The notes under the pieces: model-generated
Told to the model about the DNA's origin: nothing
Databases searched by the model: none
Seen by the model: only the letters and a program-made list of their open reading frames with translations
Shown here: positions 23,763-34,000 of the stretch, one piece after another
How the letters are laid out: each line of letters opens with the position of its first letter
How positions within the stretch are numbered: the first letter of the stretch is position 1
Origin: Paenibacillus sp. RC67
GTDB taxonomy: Bacteria > Bacillota > Bacilli > Paenibacillales > NBRC-103111
DNA length: 64,000 nucleotides
Assembly: GCF_030020805.1 (NCBI RefSeq)
Contig: NZ_CP125098.1
Coordinates: 6,941,001 to 7,005,000 of the forward strand
Direction: 5' to 3'
Made by a program: the position numbers and the translations under genes

Positions 23763-26336
23763 TTAATCCTGCACGATAAAATGCAGCTTAGGCACACCAC
23801 CTATTGCCTGATGCTTTAAACAAATCTTATCCGGCAGCGATATCTCGACTGGGGTCGACTTTTTAAACCAACCGAGCCAGGATGATTTCTTATTTTGTTG
23901 ACGCAATTCTTGCACGTACGAAGCATATTCCGTATGGTCCGGCTCCTCCCGACATGCTTCCTCGGCATACGATAGCGCATTAGCCAGCTGGCCCGTTTTG
24001 AAATAGGCAGCACTTAAATAAATGCTTATCTCCTCACGGTATCCCATCCGATATGCCCGCTCCAAGTCTTCAATGCTTTCCTGAAACAACCGGAGATGAT
24101 AATGGGCGATACCGGAGTAAAACCATACCTTAATGGCGTCGTCATCCTCTATTTCCTCCCCCTGCCATTCCATGAACGCTTTCGCCATGATAAGTACATC
24201 CCGCCACATGTTCATATTCAAAAAGTAGGGAATGCTTTCGAGAAGAACCCAATGGTAGTACTCCCCATCATCCTGTGCCAGTCTTGTCATATAGTCTATA
24301 ACTTGCTTTTGTTCCTGCGGGTTGCCTTCCTTCAGCATCATATAGAGAGCCATTTGTGTGATGTCTAGATGATCTGGAAACTGTTCTGTGCCTTCCATAT
24401 AAACTTCCTTAGCCTTAGCCTCTTCACCCATCATCCGGTAAATATCGCCTTCCAGCACATAGCCGTCCGAATCGTTAAGCTCCTGTAATTTGCGTGTAGC
24501 TGCAAGAGCAGCTTCATAATCGCCCTTCAGACAAAGAGTTCCGGCACAATAATAGTAAATAACGGACTCATCGTACTCCCATGCCAACGCTTCTTCAAAG
24601 CATTGAATAGCCTGATCGTACTCCTTCATTTGCAAATGACAGAAGCCTTTACGAAACCAGGCTTGATTAAAATCATACTCATGCTCAACGACTACAGCAT
24701 GATCCTCGCAGGCCTCACGGTAGTTGCCCAATTCATAGTGGCATAGCCCCCTCAAGGAATAATGCATCCACTGGGCAGGCTCCATCTCAATGGCGCGGTC
24801 TGCACATTCGATCCCTTCGGTCCATTGCTCCAATTTCAAGCGAGCATGTGCCATCAAGCTCAGAGCCGACGCAGCATACGGATTCATTTCCAGTGCGAGA
24901 GACACGTAATGGATGGTGTCAGCAGGCTGATCGAGCTTGAGCAGCACCGTTCCAAGCGTTACGAAAATGTCGAAGCCATTGGCTCCTTCCGACTGAGCGG
25001 CTGTCCAAGCTTGATTTAGTACCTCGAGACTTACCTCCGCCAGATCGCGTTGGTACAGCGCTCTTCCCCAGAGCAAATACATTTCTGAGTCCAGCTCGAT
25101 AAATCGGCGAATAGACTCAATGGCTTCGCAGCAAGCCTCATATTGCTCCATATCGTAATACGATTGGGCAAGTGACATGTGGAGTTTGGCATCTTGAGGT
25201 GAGGCTATTACTTCCTGACGTATCGACTCGGCAAGCCGATTGTTCACTTCATACAGCCTGATACGGGAATCGAGATCGAACGGATGCTGCTCTATCGTCT
25301 GCTCCAGTAACAATTTGGCTTCGCTCAGCTGGTCATAGCCCAAATAACAGCGGGCAAGTCCATTCATAGCTTGGAGATGATTAGGCTCCCTCGTCAAAAT
25401 ATACTGATAATCGGCGAAAGCCTGCTTGAGGTTGCCCATCTGCAAAGAAATCGCACCACGATGAATAAACCCGTCGATATCGGCGGGGTAGACTTCAATA
25501 AGCCGGTTGTAAGCATCTAACGCTTGCGCGGGATAGCCTGCACGGATACTATAATTGCCTATCAAGCGCAGCAAATCGGGATCATCCTGGTACAGTTCCT
25601 GCGCTGCGGCCAAGCAGGATCCAGCGTATTCCAAGTCATCTCTGATCAAGGCGTGATGCGCCTCGGCCCTGAAATCAATGAACCGATCTAAATCTATGCC
25701 TGCCGAAACAACGAATTCGTAGCGCAGTTCCCAGGCCTTGTTCACTTCCATAAACAAATAGTCCACGAATCGCTCATCATAATGCTCGCACAGTTCTCGT
25801 TCCTGTTCCGTCCATAAGAAATAGTCATTCAGCACAACCCATATCGTCTTGGGCAAATGATGATGCTCCGTTAGAAAGTCCAGCATCCGGCGGCTCACTA
25901 TAGGCTTGAGGCTCAGCTGCCAGCCTAACTCATCGTCGAGCAGCTCCTTCCACACCTCCGTATTCGTCCTTGCTGCCGGATTCTCATAAATCCTCTCGAC
26001 TTGCTTCATAAATGCATCGGCAATCACATGAACATCGCTCTGTCTAACCGATTCCATGGCGGCAGTGATAGAACCGGCCTCATATAGTGAAGCGAACGGC
26101 TTCACTATTTCATGCACGATTCTCGTGTCCTTCGAAGAAACGGATGGCTCCTGTTCTGTGGCTTCCTTAATATATTTGGCTTCCTTAATGGCTTGATCAT
26201 AGGCTTCACGCAGCAGTTGAAAGGCTGCCGGATCGTCCTCGAGATGAACTATTTTTAATTTTTGGGCGTATGCGCGTTTAATGATATTCGTCTCAAGCGT
26301 TGGAGTAAGGCCCAGCAGCTCCCATATGCTCATCAT
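23763..26336 (-). CDS. J-domain-like/TPR repeat protein
   Basis: 857 residues. The first 50 residues resemble a J domain (SIWELLGLTPTLETNIIKRAYAQKLKIVHLEDDPAAFQLLREAYDQAI), but the Hsp70-activating HPD is replaced by HLEDDP, as in DjlB-type proteins. From about 250 to 830 there are many tetratricopeptide repeats (for example NPYAASALSLMAHARLKLEQWTEGIECADRAIEMEP). A protein-interaction scaffold, cytoplasmic. The ATG at 26336 is seven bases after AAAGG; another ATG two codons upstream touches that site. Operon with the DUF1266 gene 25 bases downstream. A 45-base hairpin (26362-26406) lies just upstream of the start. Confidence 0.85.
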   Translation of the reverse strand: MMSIWELLGLTPTLETNIIKRAYAQKLKIVHLEDDPAAFQLLREAYDQAIKEAKYIKEATEQEPSVSSKDTRIVHEIVKPFASLYEAGSITAAMESVRQSDVHVIADAFMKQVERIYENPAARTNTEVWKELLDDELGWQLSLKPIVSRRMLDFLTEHHHLPKTIWVVLNDYFLWTEQERELCEHYDERFVDYLFMEVNKAWELRYEFVVSAGIDLDRFIDFRAEAHHALIRDDLEYAGSCLAAAQELYQDDPDLLRLIGNYSIRAGYPAQALDAYNRLIEVYPADIDGFIHRGAISLQMGNLKQAFADYQYILTREPNHLQAMNGLARCYLGYDQLSEAKLLLEQTIEQHPFDLDSRIRLYEVNNRLAESIRQEVIASPQDAKLHMSLAQSYYDMEQYEACCEAIESIRRFIELDSEMYLLWGRALYQRDLAEVSLEVLNQAWTAAQSEGANGFDIFVTLGTVLLKLDQPADTIHYVSLALEMNPYAASALSLMAHARLKLEQWTEGIECADRAIEMEPAQWMHYSLRGLCHYELGNYREACEDHAVVVEHEYDFNQAWFRKGFCHLQMKEYDQAIQCFEEALAWEYDESVIYYYCAGTLCLKGDYEAALAATRKLQELNDSDGYVLEGDIYRMMGEEAKAKEVYMEGTEQFPDHLDITQMALYMMLKEGNPQEQKQVIDYMTRLAQDDGEYYHWVLLESIPYFLNMNMWRDVLIMAKAFMEWQGEEIEDDDAIKVWFYSGIAHYHLRLFQESIEDLERAYRMGYREEISIYLSAAYFKTGQLANALSYAEEACREEPDHTEYASYVQELRQQNKKSSWLGWFKKSTPVEISLPDKICLKHQAIGGVPKLHFIVQD

Positions 26337-26555
26337 GCTCATTCCTTTCCATTTATCAGTTAAGGAACTGCGGAAAGCCCTAGTGTAACGGCAAGCGCTG
26401 TTCCTTCAACTAATATCTATTACCTATATCGGAAAGGAATTAGCGATTTTAGATAGGACGAATGATAGAGGAAGTGGTGCTTACTGCTGCATAAACACGA
26501 CTTTTTTACGATTGCAGTGGGGGCTTAAAGGTAAAGGGGATTGCCTGAAGAAGGT

Positions 26556-26960
26556 TTAGCTTAGTTGGCGGCTGTTTTTATAAAAGCGAGGATGGAAATA
26601 GGATACCCGCTCCCGGTCCTCCGCTAACGTAAACACATCATCGCATCTGGAACAAGTTAATTCTAGGATATGAACAACTTCATGTGACGAGCCAGGGTTT
26701 TGACAGTGTCGGAAATGAAAAGCATTCTGGCATTTGATACATCTTACATTGCCCTGACAGGCCTCCTGAATGATTGCTACGCTTTCCGTAAGGAGTTCGT
26801 TTCTGATCCCTTCGTCAAGTCCCACCGTCAGCTCGCGAAGAATGGCAAGATGATATTTGAAGACAAAGAACAGCGGGTCTTCCTTCAGAGCAGCCCTTAT
26901 CCCGTCTGCAAACACAGCAGCTTCAATGGAACTCGGATTGTTAAAATCTCCTCTGGTCAT
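26556..26960 (-). CDS. hypothetical protein with zinc-ribbon cysteines
   Basis: 134 residues. The first 75 residues are helical and contain no known motif. The second half has two CxxC pairs (CIKC near 85, CSRC near 116) with His/Cys residues between them (HFRHCQ), consistent with a zinc ribbon. It follows the CheY-like gene by 44 bases on the same strand and should be part of that transcript, and so of the regulon defined by the site at 27401-27435. ATG 26960 is about eight bases after AGGGG; ATGs further upstream lie too close to the site. Not recognised. Confidence 0.72.
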   Translation of the reverse strand: MTRGDFNNPSSIEAAVFADGIRAALKEDPLFFVFKYHLAILRELTVGLDEGIRNELLTESVAIIQEACQGNVRCIKCQNAFHFRHCQNPGSSHEVVHILELTCSRCDDVFTLAEDRERVSYFHPRFYKNSRQLS

Positions 26961-27004
26961 ATGCATCACCCCTACAGTCTTTCTCCGGCCCAATTTCCAA
27001 ACTA

Positions 27005-27364
27005 CTACACCATCATTTTACCGACAGCTTCTTCTATACGATCTCTTTGAATCGGTTTAACGACGAAGTCAGCCGCCCCGCTGCGGATCGCTTCAAGCAC
27101 CATATCCCTTTGGCCCATCGCTGAGCACATGATAATCTTGGCCTTGGGATGACGTCCTTTAATATGCTTCAAGGCCTCAATGCCATCCATCTCGGGCATC
27201 GTAATATCCATCGTAACGAGATCAGGCATCACTTTATCATACAGCTCCACGGCTTCTTTCCCGTTACGCGCTTCCGCCACCACATTCATTCCCATATCTT
27301 CCAGCATTCCACGCATGACCATTCTCATAAATGCCGTATCATCCACAACCATAACTGCAGTCAT
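27005..27364 (-). CDS. CheY-like single-domain response regulator
   Basis: 119 residues, a receiver domain only. VVDDTAFMR at the start supplies the acidic pocket, the phospho-acceptor Asp is near residue 53 (LVTMDITMPEMDG), and Lys is near 103 (FVVKPIQ). Close to chemotaxis CheY in its N-terminus and in the MCSAMGQ loop. No kinase is adjacent. Its paralogue at 53.9 kb sits in an operon with GGDEF and HD-GYP genes. Its promoter has the shared direct-repeat element, which ties it to the c-di-GMP and surface genes of this region. Confidence 0.92.
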   Translation of the reverse strand: MTAVMVVDDTAFMRMVMRGMLEDMGMNVVAEARNGKEAVELYDKVMPDLVTMDITMPEMDGIEALKHIKGRHPKAKIIMCSAMGQRDMVLEAIRSGAADFVVKPIQRDRIEEAVGKMMV

Positions 27365-27400
27365 CTTTCTATCGCACCTTTCAACAACCTGTTTACTATT

Positions 27401-27435
27401 ATTTAATCAGATCACGCTGAACAAAAAATGAACAG
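27401..27435 (-). promoter_or_regulatory. direct-repeat promoter element, site 1 (cheY-like gene)
   Basis: Minus strand: CTGTTCA (27435-27429), 4 bp, TTGTTCA (27424-27418), 11 bp, TTAAAT (27406-27401). Same layout as three other promoters in the window. Confidence 0.65.
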
Positions 27436-27460
27436 AGAGCGTGTGAGTTATCTATATATA

Positions 27461-27497
27461 AAAAGAAAGCAGCCTCCCGAATGGGATGCTGCCCTCC
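27461..27497 (-). terminator. terminator after the BTAD response regulator gene
   Basis: GCAGCCTCCC 27469-27478 pairs with GGGATGCTGC 27483-27492 (one mismatch), with TTTCTTTTT on the minus strand, ten bases after the stop codon. Confidence 0.8.
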
Positions 27498-27506
27498 ATT
27501 GTATTT

Positions 27507-28664
27507 CTATTGAGCCGGTCGCTCCAATCTGGAGCCAAACCCTTTCCATTGCTCATACCACATAACGATCTTATCGTTAGGTAGTACATCCAGCTCCTCA
27601 AGCACCGAAGCAAGTCGCTTATACTGCTCTTCTACCGCCGTCCTCTCCTTCAAGAGGCTGTACAGCTGCATCAAAGCAAAATAGCTTTCCTCGTAATACG
27701 GATACTGCCGCTGCATGCGATGATATACCATCATCGCTTCGGTAAGCATTCCTTCACGGGTATAGTAGTCGCCCAACAGCAGCGCCTGCTGCAGCCACAA
27801 TGTCCGGAGACGCTGCCGCTCATTCTCCGCCCATAAATAATCACAATCGGCCATATAGTCTCCAGCATACATGTCCACAAGCTGCTGATGCTCTTGCAGA
27901 TTATCTGCCGAGACGATGCCTAGCGCGCGATTCGTTTGTTCCCATTCCTCCACATCGATACGCACTCTTGAGGCATCAAGTGCGTATCCTTCCTTAATGC
28001 TCAAGCTGCGGATTTCAATATCCGCCCCCATCCGCTTCAAGTCTTGGCGCACCTGATAAATCGTCGTGTACAGGTGCGTCTTCGCCTTCTCCATCTCAAA
28101 GTCGGGCCAGAGCAATTCGAAGAGCTCCCCTTTGCGAACCAGTTGGCCTCTATAATGAAGCAAGTAAGCGAACAGCTCCTGTGCCTTGGCGGTGCGCCAT
28201 TTCAATGTAACCGGCTCATTGCCCGGCAATTCGATTTGCATCGTTTGCAAGCATCGGATAAGCACGGAGCTGCTTTTGACCGATTGCTCCTGTTTCGAGC
28301 TGCTATCGACGGTTTGCTGAAGCCGCTGCACTGTTCGACTCAAACGTTCCCTCTGTATAGGTTTCATAACATAATCCAGCGCATTCAATTCAAAGGCCTG
28401 GACCGCATATTCGTCATATGCGGTGACGAACACGATTTCCACAGCCGGGCATACCTCCTGCATCAGCTCGGCAGCCCTCAATCCGTATATCTCCGGCATA
28501 TTGATGTCCAGGAAAACGACATCGGGCATCAGTTTACCTACCGCCTCTATGGCTTGATTCGGCTCCAAATAGGTCCCTATAACCTCGATACCTGGAATTT
28601 CCTTCAATATCTTCTCCAACTGCATCAAAGCAAGGCGTTCATCATCCACCAGCATAGCCTTCAT
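27507..28664 (-). CDS. response regulator with BTAD (SARP-type) output domain
   Basis: 385 residues. The N-terminal receiver (about 1-120) has VDDERLAL, the phospho-acceptor Asp near 54 (VVFLDINMPEIYG) and YVMKPIQR. A winged-helix segment (about 150-225; TAKAQELFAYLLHYRGQLVRKGELFELLWPDFEMEKAKTHLYTTIYQVRQDL) and a BTAD helical domain (about 235-370; TPR-like) follow, as in SARP activators. SARPs bind direct repeats with 11-bp spacing near the -35. Just such repeats occur in the divergent promoter 80 bases away and at three other promoters, making this protein the leading candidate for their regulator. Kinases usually encoded beside such regulators are absent, apart from a broken one at 36.9 kb. 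Confidence 0.9.
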   Translation of the reverse strand: MKAMLVDDERLALMQLEKILKEIPGIEVIGTYLEPNQAIEAVGKLMPDVVFLDINMPEIYGLRAAELMQEVCPAVEIVFVTAYDEYAVQAFELNALDYVMKPIQRERLSRTVQRLQQTVDSSSKQEQSVKSSSVLIRCLQTMQIELPGNEPVTLKWRTAKAQELFAYLLHYRGQLVRKGELFELLWPDFEMEKAKTHLYTTIYQVRQDLKRMGADIEIRSLSIKEGYALDASRVRIDVEEWEQTNRALGIVSADNLQEHQQLVDMYAGDYMADCDYLWAENERQRLRTLWLQQALLLGDYYTREGMLTEAMMVYHRMQRQYPYYEESYFALMQLYSLLKERTAVEEQYKRLASVLEELDVLPNDKIVMWYEQWKGFGSRLERPAQ

Positions 28665-28743
28665 CGTTATCCTCGTTCCTCCTCATGGAGCCTATTCCGT
28701 TTCCTTCTCGATGCCACTGGATCTATAATCTGCCTTCAACGAA

Positions 28744-28784
28744 ATGTTCATGTTCAAAAATTGTTCAGTATAACGCGATATAAT
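28744..28784 (+). promoter_or_regulatory. direct-repeat promoter element, site 2 (MHYT-GGDEF-EAL gene)
   Basis: ATGTTCA 28750-28756, 4 bp, TTGTTCA 28761-28767, 11 bp, TATAAT 28779-28784. A third copy, ATGTTCA at 28744-28750, shares one base with the first. Lies between the BTAD regulator and the gene it most likely controls. Confidence 0.75.
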
Positions 28785-28901
28785 ACCATTTTAATATATA
28801 TCGGCTTTAGGATGCTTGGGTTTTATCGTATTACTCCATATACATGATTTCCATCTCCATGACATCTAAGGCCTTTCTGACTTATAAGGAGTGGTTCGTT
28901 C

Positions 28902-30938
28902 ATGCCCGTCGAAGGATCCTATAATTACCCTATAGCAGCCCTCTCAGTCGCTATTGCAATCCTTGCCTCTTATTCGGCTCTTCATATTTCATCCAAAATC
29001 TCACGTATCACCGGAAAAACCAACTACTTCTGGTTATTCGCCGGGGCCTTTGTGATGGGCAGCGGCATCTGGTCCGTGCACTTTGTCGGCATGCTCGCGT
29101 TCCATCTGCACGTTCAGGTTCATTACGACATAACCTTGACATTGCTTTCTATGGCTGCAAGTGTCGCTGCATCCTTCGCTGCTTTCTATACTACTACCAT
29201 ACCTAAAAATAAGGGTTGGAACAAGATCGCCATAGGCGGTTTTTTTATGGGAAGCGGTATCAGTATTATGCATTTTACGGGAATGGCTGCTATGCAAATG
29301 CCGCTTGCGCTGGAATATGACCTATTTCATTCCATTTTGTCTGTTCTAATCGCTTTAGCCGTATCCTATCTGGCCTTACTGCTGATACTTCAGTTCCAAA
29401 CTCCCCCCGTTTCGAGTAAGAACCTATGGCTATCCGCCATCACGATGGGCATTGCAATTTGTGGCATGCATTATACAGGAATGAAAGCCGCCATATTCCG
29501 CAATGATTCGTATCCATGGTCCCCCCCTTTTGCCGATGATGTGTTCAAAGCTGTTGATCCACTGCTCCTTGTAGGAGTAACCGTGAATATCTTTGTTATT
29601 TTGCTTATCTCTTGGGGAGCGGTATTTTTCGATCGGCTTGTTCTTGAAAAGATGGCTTACCGCGATACGATTACCAGCTTGCCTAACCGCAATGAAATGA
29701 ACCGCTTCTTCGATACTTATACAGGCCATGACAGTCTTGGAGTGTTATTTATCGATCTGGACCAATTTAAAGTCATTAATGATACGCTCGGACATCACAT
29801 CGGAGATATGCTTATTCAAGAAGTGGGTCAACGATTGCAGGGCTTTATTACAGCTCAACAGCAGGTTTACCGAATCGGCGGAGATGAGTTTCTCGTCATT
29901 GTTCGTGACTGTCATTCAGAGCATGGCGAGCAATTGGCAGGGCAAATACTCCAACAGATTAAGCAGCCCTTTCATCTCGAAATGAATGAGCTGTACATTA
30001 CAGCAAGTGTTGGGATCAGCATAGGCCCAATTAAACATTCGGATCGTTCGGTGTTACTGAAAAAAGCCGATACTGCCATGTATAAGGCCAAAGGGCTCGG
30101 CAAAAATCAATATTTCGTCTACAGCGAAGAAGTTGGCAGAGCAACCGTCCGACGAATGGAGCTTGAAAAAGATTTACGCAGAGCCTTTGACCATCAGGAG
30201 TTTTTCGTCGTTTATCAGCCCAAATGGAATGTCATGACGAACAGCCCCTATGGCTTCGAAGCGTTGATTCGCTGGAATCATCCGCGGTTAGGCATCGTCT
30301 CGCCGACCGAGTTTATTCCTATAGCCGAAGAAACCGGCCTGATCATTCCTATGACGAGATGGATATTGGAAGAGGCCTGCAAACAATGTGCTATGCTTCA
30401 GCAAAAAGGCATGAGCCAGCCCTTGTCGGTCAATCTGTCAATAAAGCTGTTCCAAAGCGGCAGCTTGCTGAACATGGTCCAATCGGTTCTATCGAGCATA
30501 GGCTTAGACCCGCAAATGCTTGAGCTGGAAGTCACGGAATCCATGATTTTCTATGATATTCACGATATTGTAAGGCAGCTAGCCGACATTCGCGCTTTAG
30601 GCGTAAGGGTGTCCATGGATGACTTTGGGACCGGCTACTCTTCCATCGGACTGCTGGATCAAATCCCAATGGATGCGCTGAAGCTGGATAGGCTATTCAT
30701 CCATGATCTGCACACTCCAAGCAAACGGGCTATTATCCATGCCATCGTGCTGATGGCAGAGAGCTTGCAGTTGGATGTCATTGCGGAAGGTATAGAGAAC
30801 AAGGAAGACCTTGAATCGCTCAAGCAGCTAGGCTGCAAAGTAGTGCAGGGCTACTTTTACAGCACACCGATGCCTCGTGAAGAGATGGAGATCTGGTTGA
30901 AATCGAAATTAAAGGATAGCCTTGCTTCCTCCTCATAA
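28902..30938 (+). CDS. MHYT-GGDEF-EAL membrane c-di-GMP enzyme
   Basis: 678 residues. The N-terminal MHYT sensor has seven membrane helices and the repeated metal-binding motifs VHFVGM, MHFTGM and MHYTGM (about 1-245), thought to sense oxygen, CO or NO through copper. GGDEF domain at about 255-410 with an intact RIGGDEF catalytic loop but no RxxD inhibitory site. EAL domain at about 420-670 with EALIRW, DDFGTGYSS, KLDR and AEGIE all intact, so it can potentially make and break c-di-GMP. Similar in layout to B. subtilis YkoW. ATG follows AAGGAG by ten bases. Divergent from the BTAD regulator and driven by the repeat-containing promoter. Confidence 0.93.
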   Translation: MPVEGSYNYPIAALSVAIAILASYSALHISSKISRITGKTNYFWLFAGAFVMGSGIWSVHFVGMLAFHLHVQVHYDITLTLLSMAASVAASFAAFYTTTIPKNKGWNKIAIGGFFMGSGISIMHFTGMAAMQMPLALEYDLFHSILSVLIALAVSYLALLLILQFQTPPVSSKNLWLSAITMGIAICGMHYTGMKAAIFRNDSYPWSPPFADDVFKAVDPLLLVGVTVNIFVILLISWGAVFFDRLVLEKMAYRDTITSLPNRNEMNRFFDTYTGHDSLGVLFIDLDQFKVINDTLGHHIGDMLIQEVGQRLQGFITAQQQVYRIGGDEFLVIVRDCHSEHGEQLAGQILQQIKQPFHLEMNELYITASVGISIGPIKHSDRSVLLKKADTAMYKAKGLGKNQYFVYSEEVGRATVRRMELEKDLRRAFDHQEFFVVYQPKWNVMTNSPYGFEALIRWNHPRLGIVSPTEFIPIAEETGLIIPMTRWILEEACKQCAMLQQKGMSQPLSVNLSIKLFQSGSLLNMVQSVLSSIGLDPQMLELEVTESMIFYDIHDIVRQLADIRALGVRVSMDDFGTGYSSIGLLDQIPMDALKLDRLFIHDLHTPSKRAIIHAIVLMAESLQLDVIAEGIENKEDLESLKQLGCKVVQGYFYSTPMPREEMEIWLKSKLKDSLASSS

Positions 30939-30973
30939 GCCTCCTTATAGTACATATCCTTGCATAAACAGCA

Positions 30974-31018
30974 AAAAGAAACCGGCCACGCAGCAAAATT
31001 GCATGGTCGGTTTCTTTT
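30974..31018. terminator. bidirectional terminator
   Basis: AAGAAACCG 30976-30984 pairs with CGGTTTCTT 31008-31016, with T-runs on both strands. Serves the convergent MHYT gene and SLH protein gene. Confidence 0.8.
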
Positions 31019-31024
31019 GTATGT

Positions 31025-34000
31025 TTATTGCACTTCGTCAGCAAGCTTGCTCTTCCAAGCTTCGCTTCCATCTTGATTGCGGGTCGATTCGTGAGAAACC
31101 GTGGCTTCCTGCACGTCCCCGAAGCCCCAATGGCTTGCCGGAACATCCGGGAATACCACTTCAGTACCTTTTAAAGGTCCGCGATACAGCATGCGATTAA
31201 TCATCGTCACCGCTTCTACCCTGCGAATGCTATCGTCCGGCTTAAACGTTCCGTCTTGGTAGCCTGCTAGGAATTTGCCGCGGTACAATTCTTCAATTGC
31301 GTTGGCAGCCCAATGTCCTTCGGTATCCTGAAAATGGTTCGTTGCCGGTGCAGTCACTTTCAGATTCAAGAAGCGCGCCATAACGGATGCCAGCTCGCCT
31401 CTGGAAACTTGAGCCTCCGGACGGAAGCTTCCGTCTTCAAAGCCGCTGAAATAGCCGTGATTCGTTGCAATTTTAATGTAATTAGCGGCCCAATGGCTTT
31501 CTTTAACATCCGTGTACGCAAGAGCATCATTTACCGTAACATTCTCTGTTAAACGGGCAACGATAGCTGCCAGCTCAGCACGAGTTAGCGTGTTATCCGG
31601 GTGGAACTTACCGTCCGGGTATCCCAGAATGTAACGTTGATGCTTGAGTTCACCGAAACGGTCGGAGAATACTTTAACTTTAACGGTCGATTCCGCTTTT
31701 ATAGCATTATCAGTTCCGCCGTTTACTGCAAATTGACCTGAGATGTCGACTTGGGCATCCGCTGCCGTTAGAAGCCCCCATTTCAAAACAACCTTGAAGC
31801 TTCCGGCTTGTCCAGCAGGCAAATCTGCAATATTCCATGTAATCGTATTGCCTTTGACCGTACCGCCATCAGCACTCACTACTTCTGCTCCTTGAGGAAT
31901 ATTGAAGGTGATAACTCCTGCTCCAATAGAAGAAGTAGATGGATTTTTGTAATCCAGCGTTACTGTCGATGTATCGCCTTCTTTGACGATGTTCTTATCT
32001 ACAGTCAAATTCAATGACGGTTGTGCAACCGGTGGCACATAGCTGGAGCCGCCTCCAGAGCTATGGCGATCGGAAGTAGGAATTCTGCGCATGGAGAAGT
32101 CCAATTTAACCACATCTTGTCCTACGTGAATAATTCCGTCTTTGATATAGCTGTCGGAGCCATTAGCTGCTGCAGCATTCGGCTTAGCTTCCAATGTGTT
32201 GTAGTTAATGTAGCCCGGCTTCGTAGCAACAATGTAATAATCGGCATTCGGATAAACCATCCATGCATATTGTCCTGAAGCATCCGTTAGCTGTGGATTA
32301 TGGTTCTTATTTGGTGCGAAATCAGCTAACTCAGGTAAAGTTACCAGCGTATTAGGTGTACGGCCATTTTGCTTATTCAGCTCCGTATCTGCCCAGTACA
32401 GCTGCGTAGTGACTCCATCAAGAACTTGTCCCGTGTAAGCATCGGTCACAACACCGTAAGGGTCGATCAAGGAATATACAACGCCCAATTCCCCATTCTG
32501 ATTTACCTTCACTGTTGTCGATGGTCCAGCCAATACGGTACCATCCGGTGCTTTAATTTGATACGTAATTTTATACTCGCCCTGCGGTATATTAGCCAGT
32601 TCAAAGTTTCCTTCCGCATTGAGCAGAAGTGTAGAAGTGAAAGAATTTCCGTTCAATCCTTGTACTAGCGCGCTCACATTTCCGTTTCCAAACAGGCTTC
32701 CTACGGTCGGTTGAGCATTCCCGGAGGAAGAAGCAATGAATAAGGAGCCGCTAATTTTATTGGTAGAATCAATGGTTTGGCCAACGCCGCTCAATTGACC
32801 TACAACCGCTGTTTGTGTTTGCTTTAAGACTACAGTTTGATTTCCGATTTGAACCGGTGTTTGAATGTTCATTGTGTACGTGAAGTTACCACGAGGTACC
32901 GGAATTTGGTAAGAACCGTCTGGTCCCGTCGTTACCGTTGAATTAAAATCAATAACACCGTCTCCGTCAAAATCAGCTGTTACCGAAACGGTTGCTCCGG
33001 AGGCAGGCTTACCTGTCACTTGATCCATAATGATTCCGAATACCGCAGCAGGCATGTACGTCATCGCTACACTTTGCTGTTGGGATAACCCGGATTTCGT
33101 GTCGGTTGCCGTAGCAGTAATAACTTCGCTTACAGGGATAATGCCTTGAAGAGCCGGCACCGTATACTCCGTGGAAGCTATTCCTTGCTCATTCGTAATA
33201 ACCGTCACATCGTTGGCAGAGTTATTGCCAAAATGGAATGTAACTGGCACTCCAGCAACCGGTTTACCGTCAGGTGAAGTCGCTTTGGCGCTCAAGGTCA
33301 CCTTGGATTGACCGTCTCCTACCACCGTCTCAGGCGATGTACTGAAGGTCAAGTTGAACTGTGGAGCTTGATCTTGCACAACAATCGTTTGCGTTGTCGT
33401 CTTACCGTCGAAGGTTACTGTAATTGTCGCTGTTCCTGGAGCTTTGGCAGTAATCAAGCCATTAGCATCTACAGCAGCAACAGCTGGATTGGAGGAAGAG
33501 TAGGTTGCTTGCTTCGTTACGTCCTTAACACTCTCATCCAAGTAAACAGCACTTGTTTGGGTTTGTTGAGTAGCTCCTGTTACAAGTGTAGCATTAGCCG
33601 GATCTACCAGCAGATCACGCAATGTCGTTGTGGTTGCGCCCGCTACACCCGAAGCCTGAGAAACAATTCCGTTGCTTACAGCACTTACTGTAAAGCTATG
33701 TTCTGTTCCTGGTGTAAGTCCTGTTACCGTATACTTGGTATCTGTGACCCCGGATGCAATTAATTTGCCGTTATCATAAATATTGTAGGATTGCGCGCCT
33801 GGAACTGCGTTCCAGATAATGGTCGCTTCTGTGGATGTTACATCCTTCGTTGCAACTCCAGTCGGTGCTGCAATAGGTACCGTAACCGTTGCTTGAACCT
33901 TCTTGCCGTTATAGACGGCTTCGATTACGGTTGTTCCTGCACCGATCGCTGTAACCAGACCATCCGGACCTACGGTTGCGACCGTAGAGTTTTTCGAAGT

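Noticed and set aside
28044..28847. 267-codon plus-strand frame
   Set aside because: It is antisense to the BTAD response regulator, whose domains are unmistakable; no ribosome binding site.
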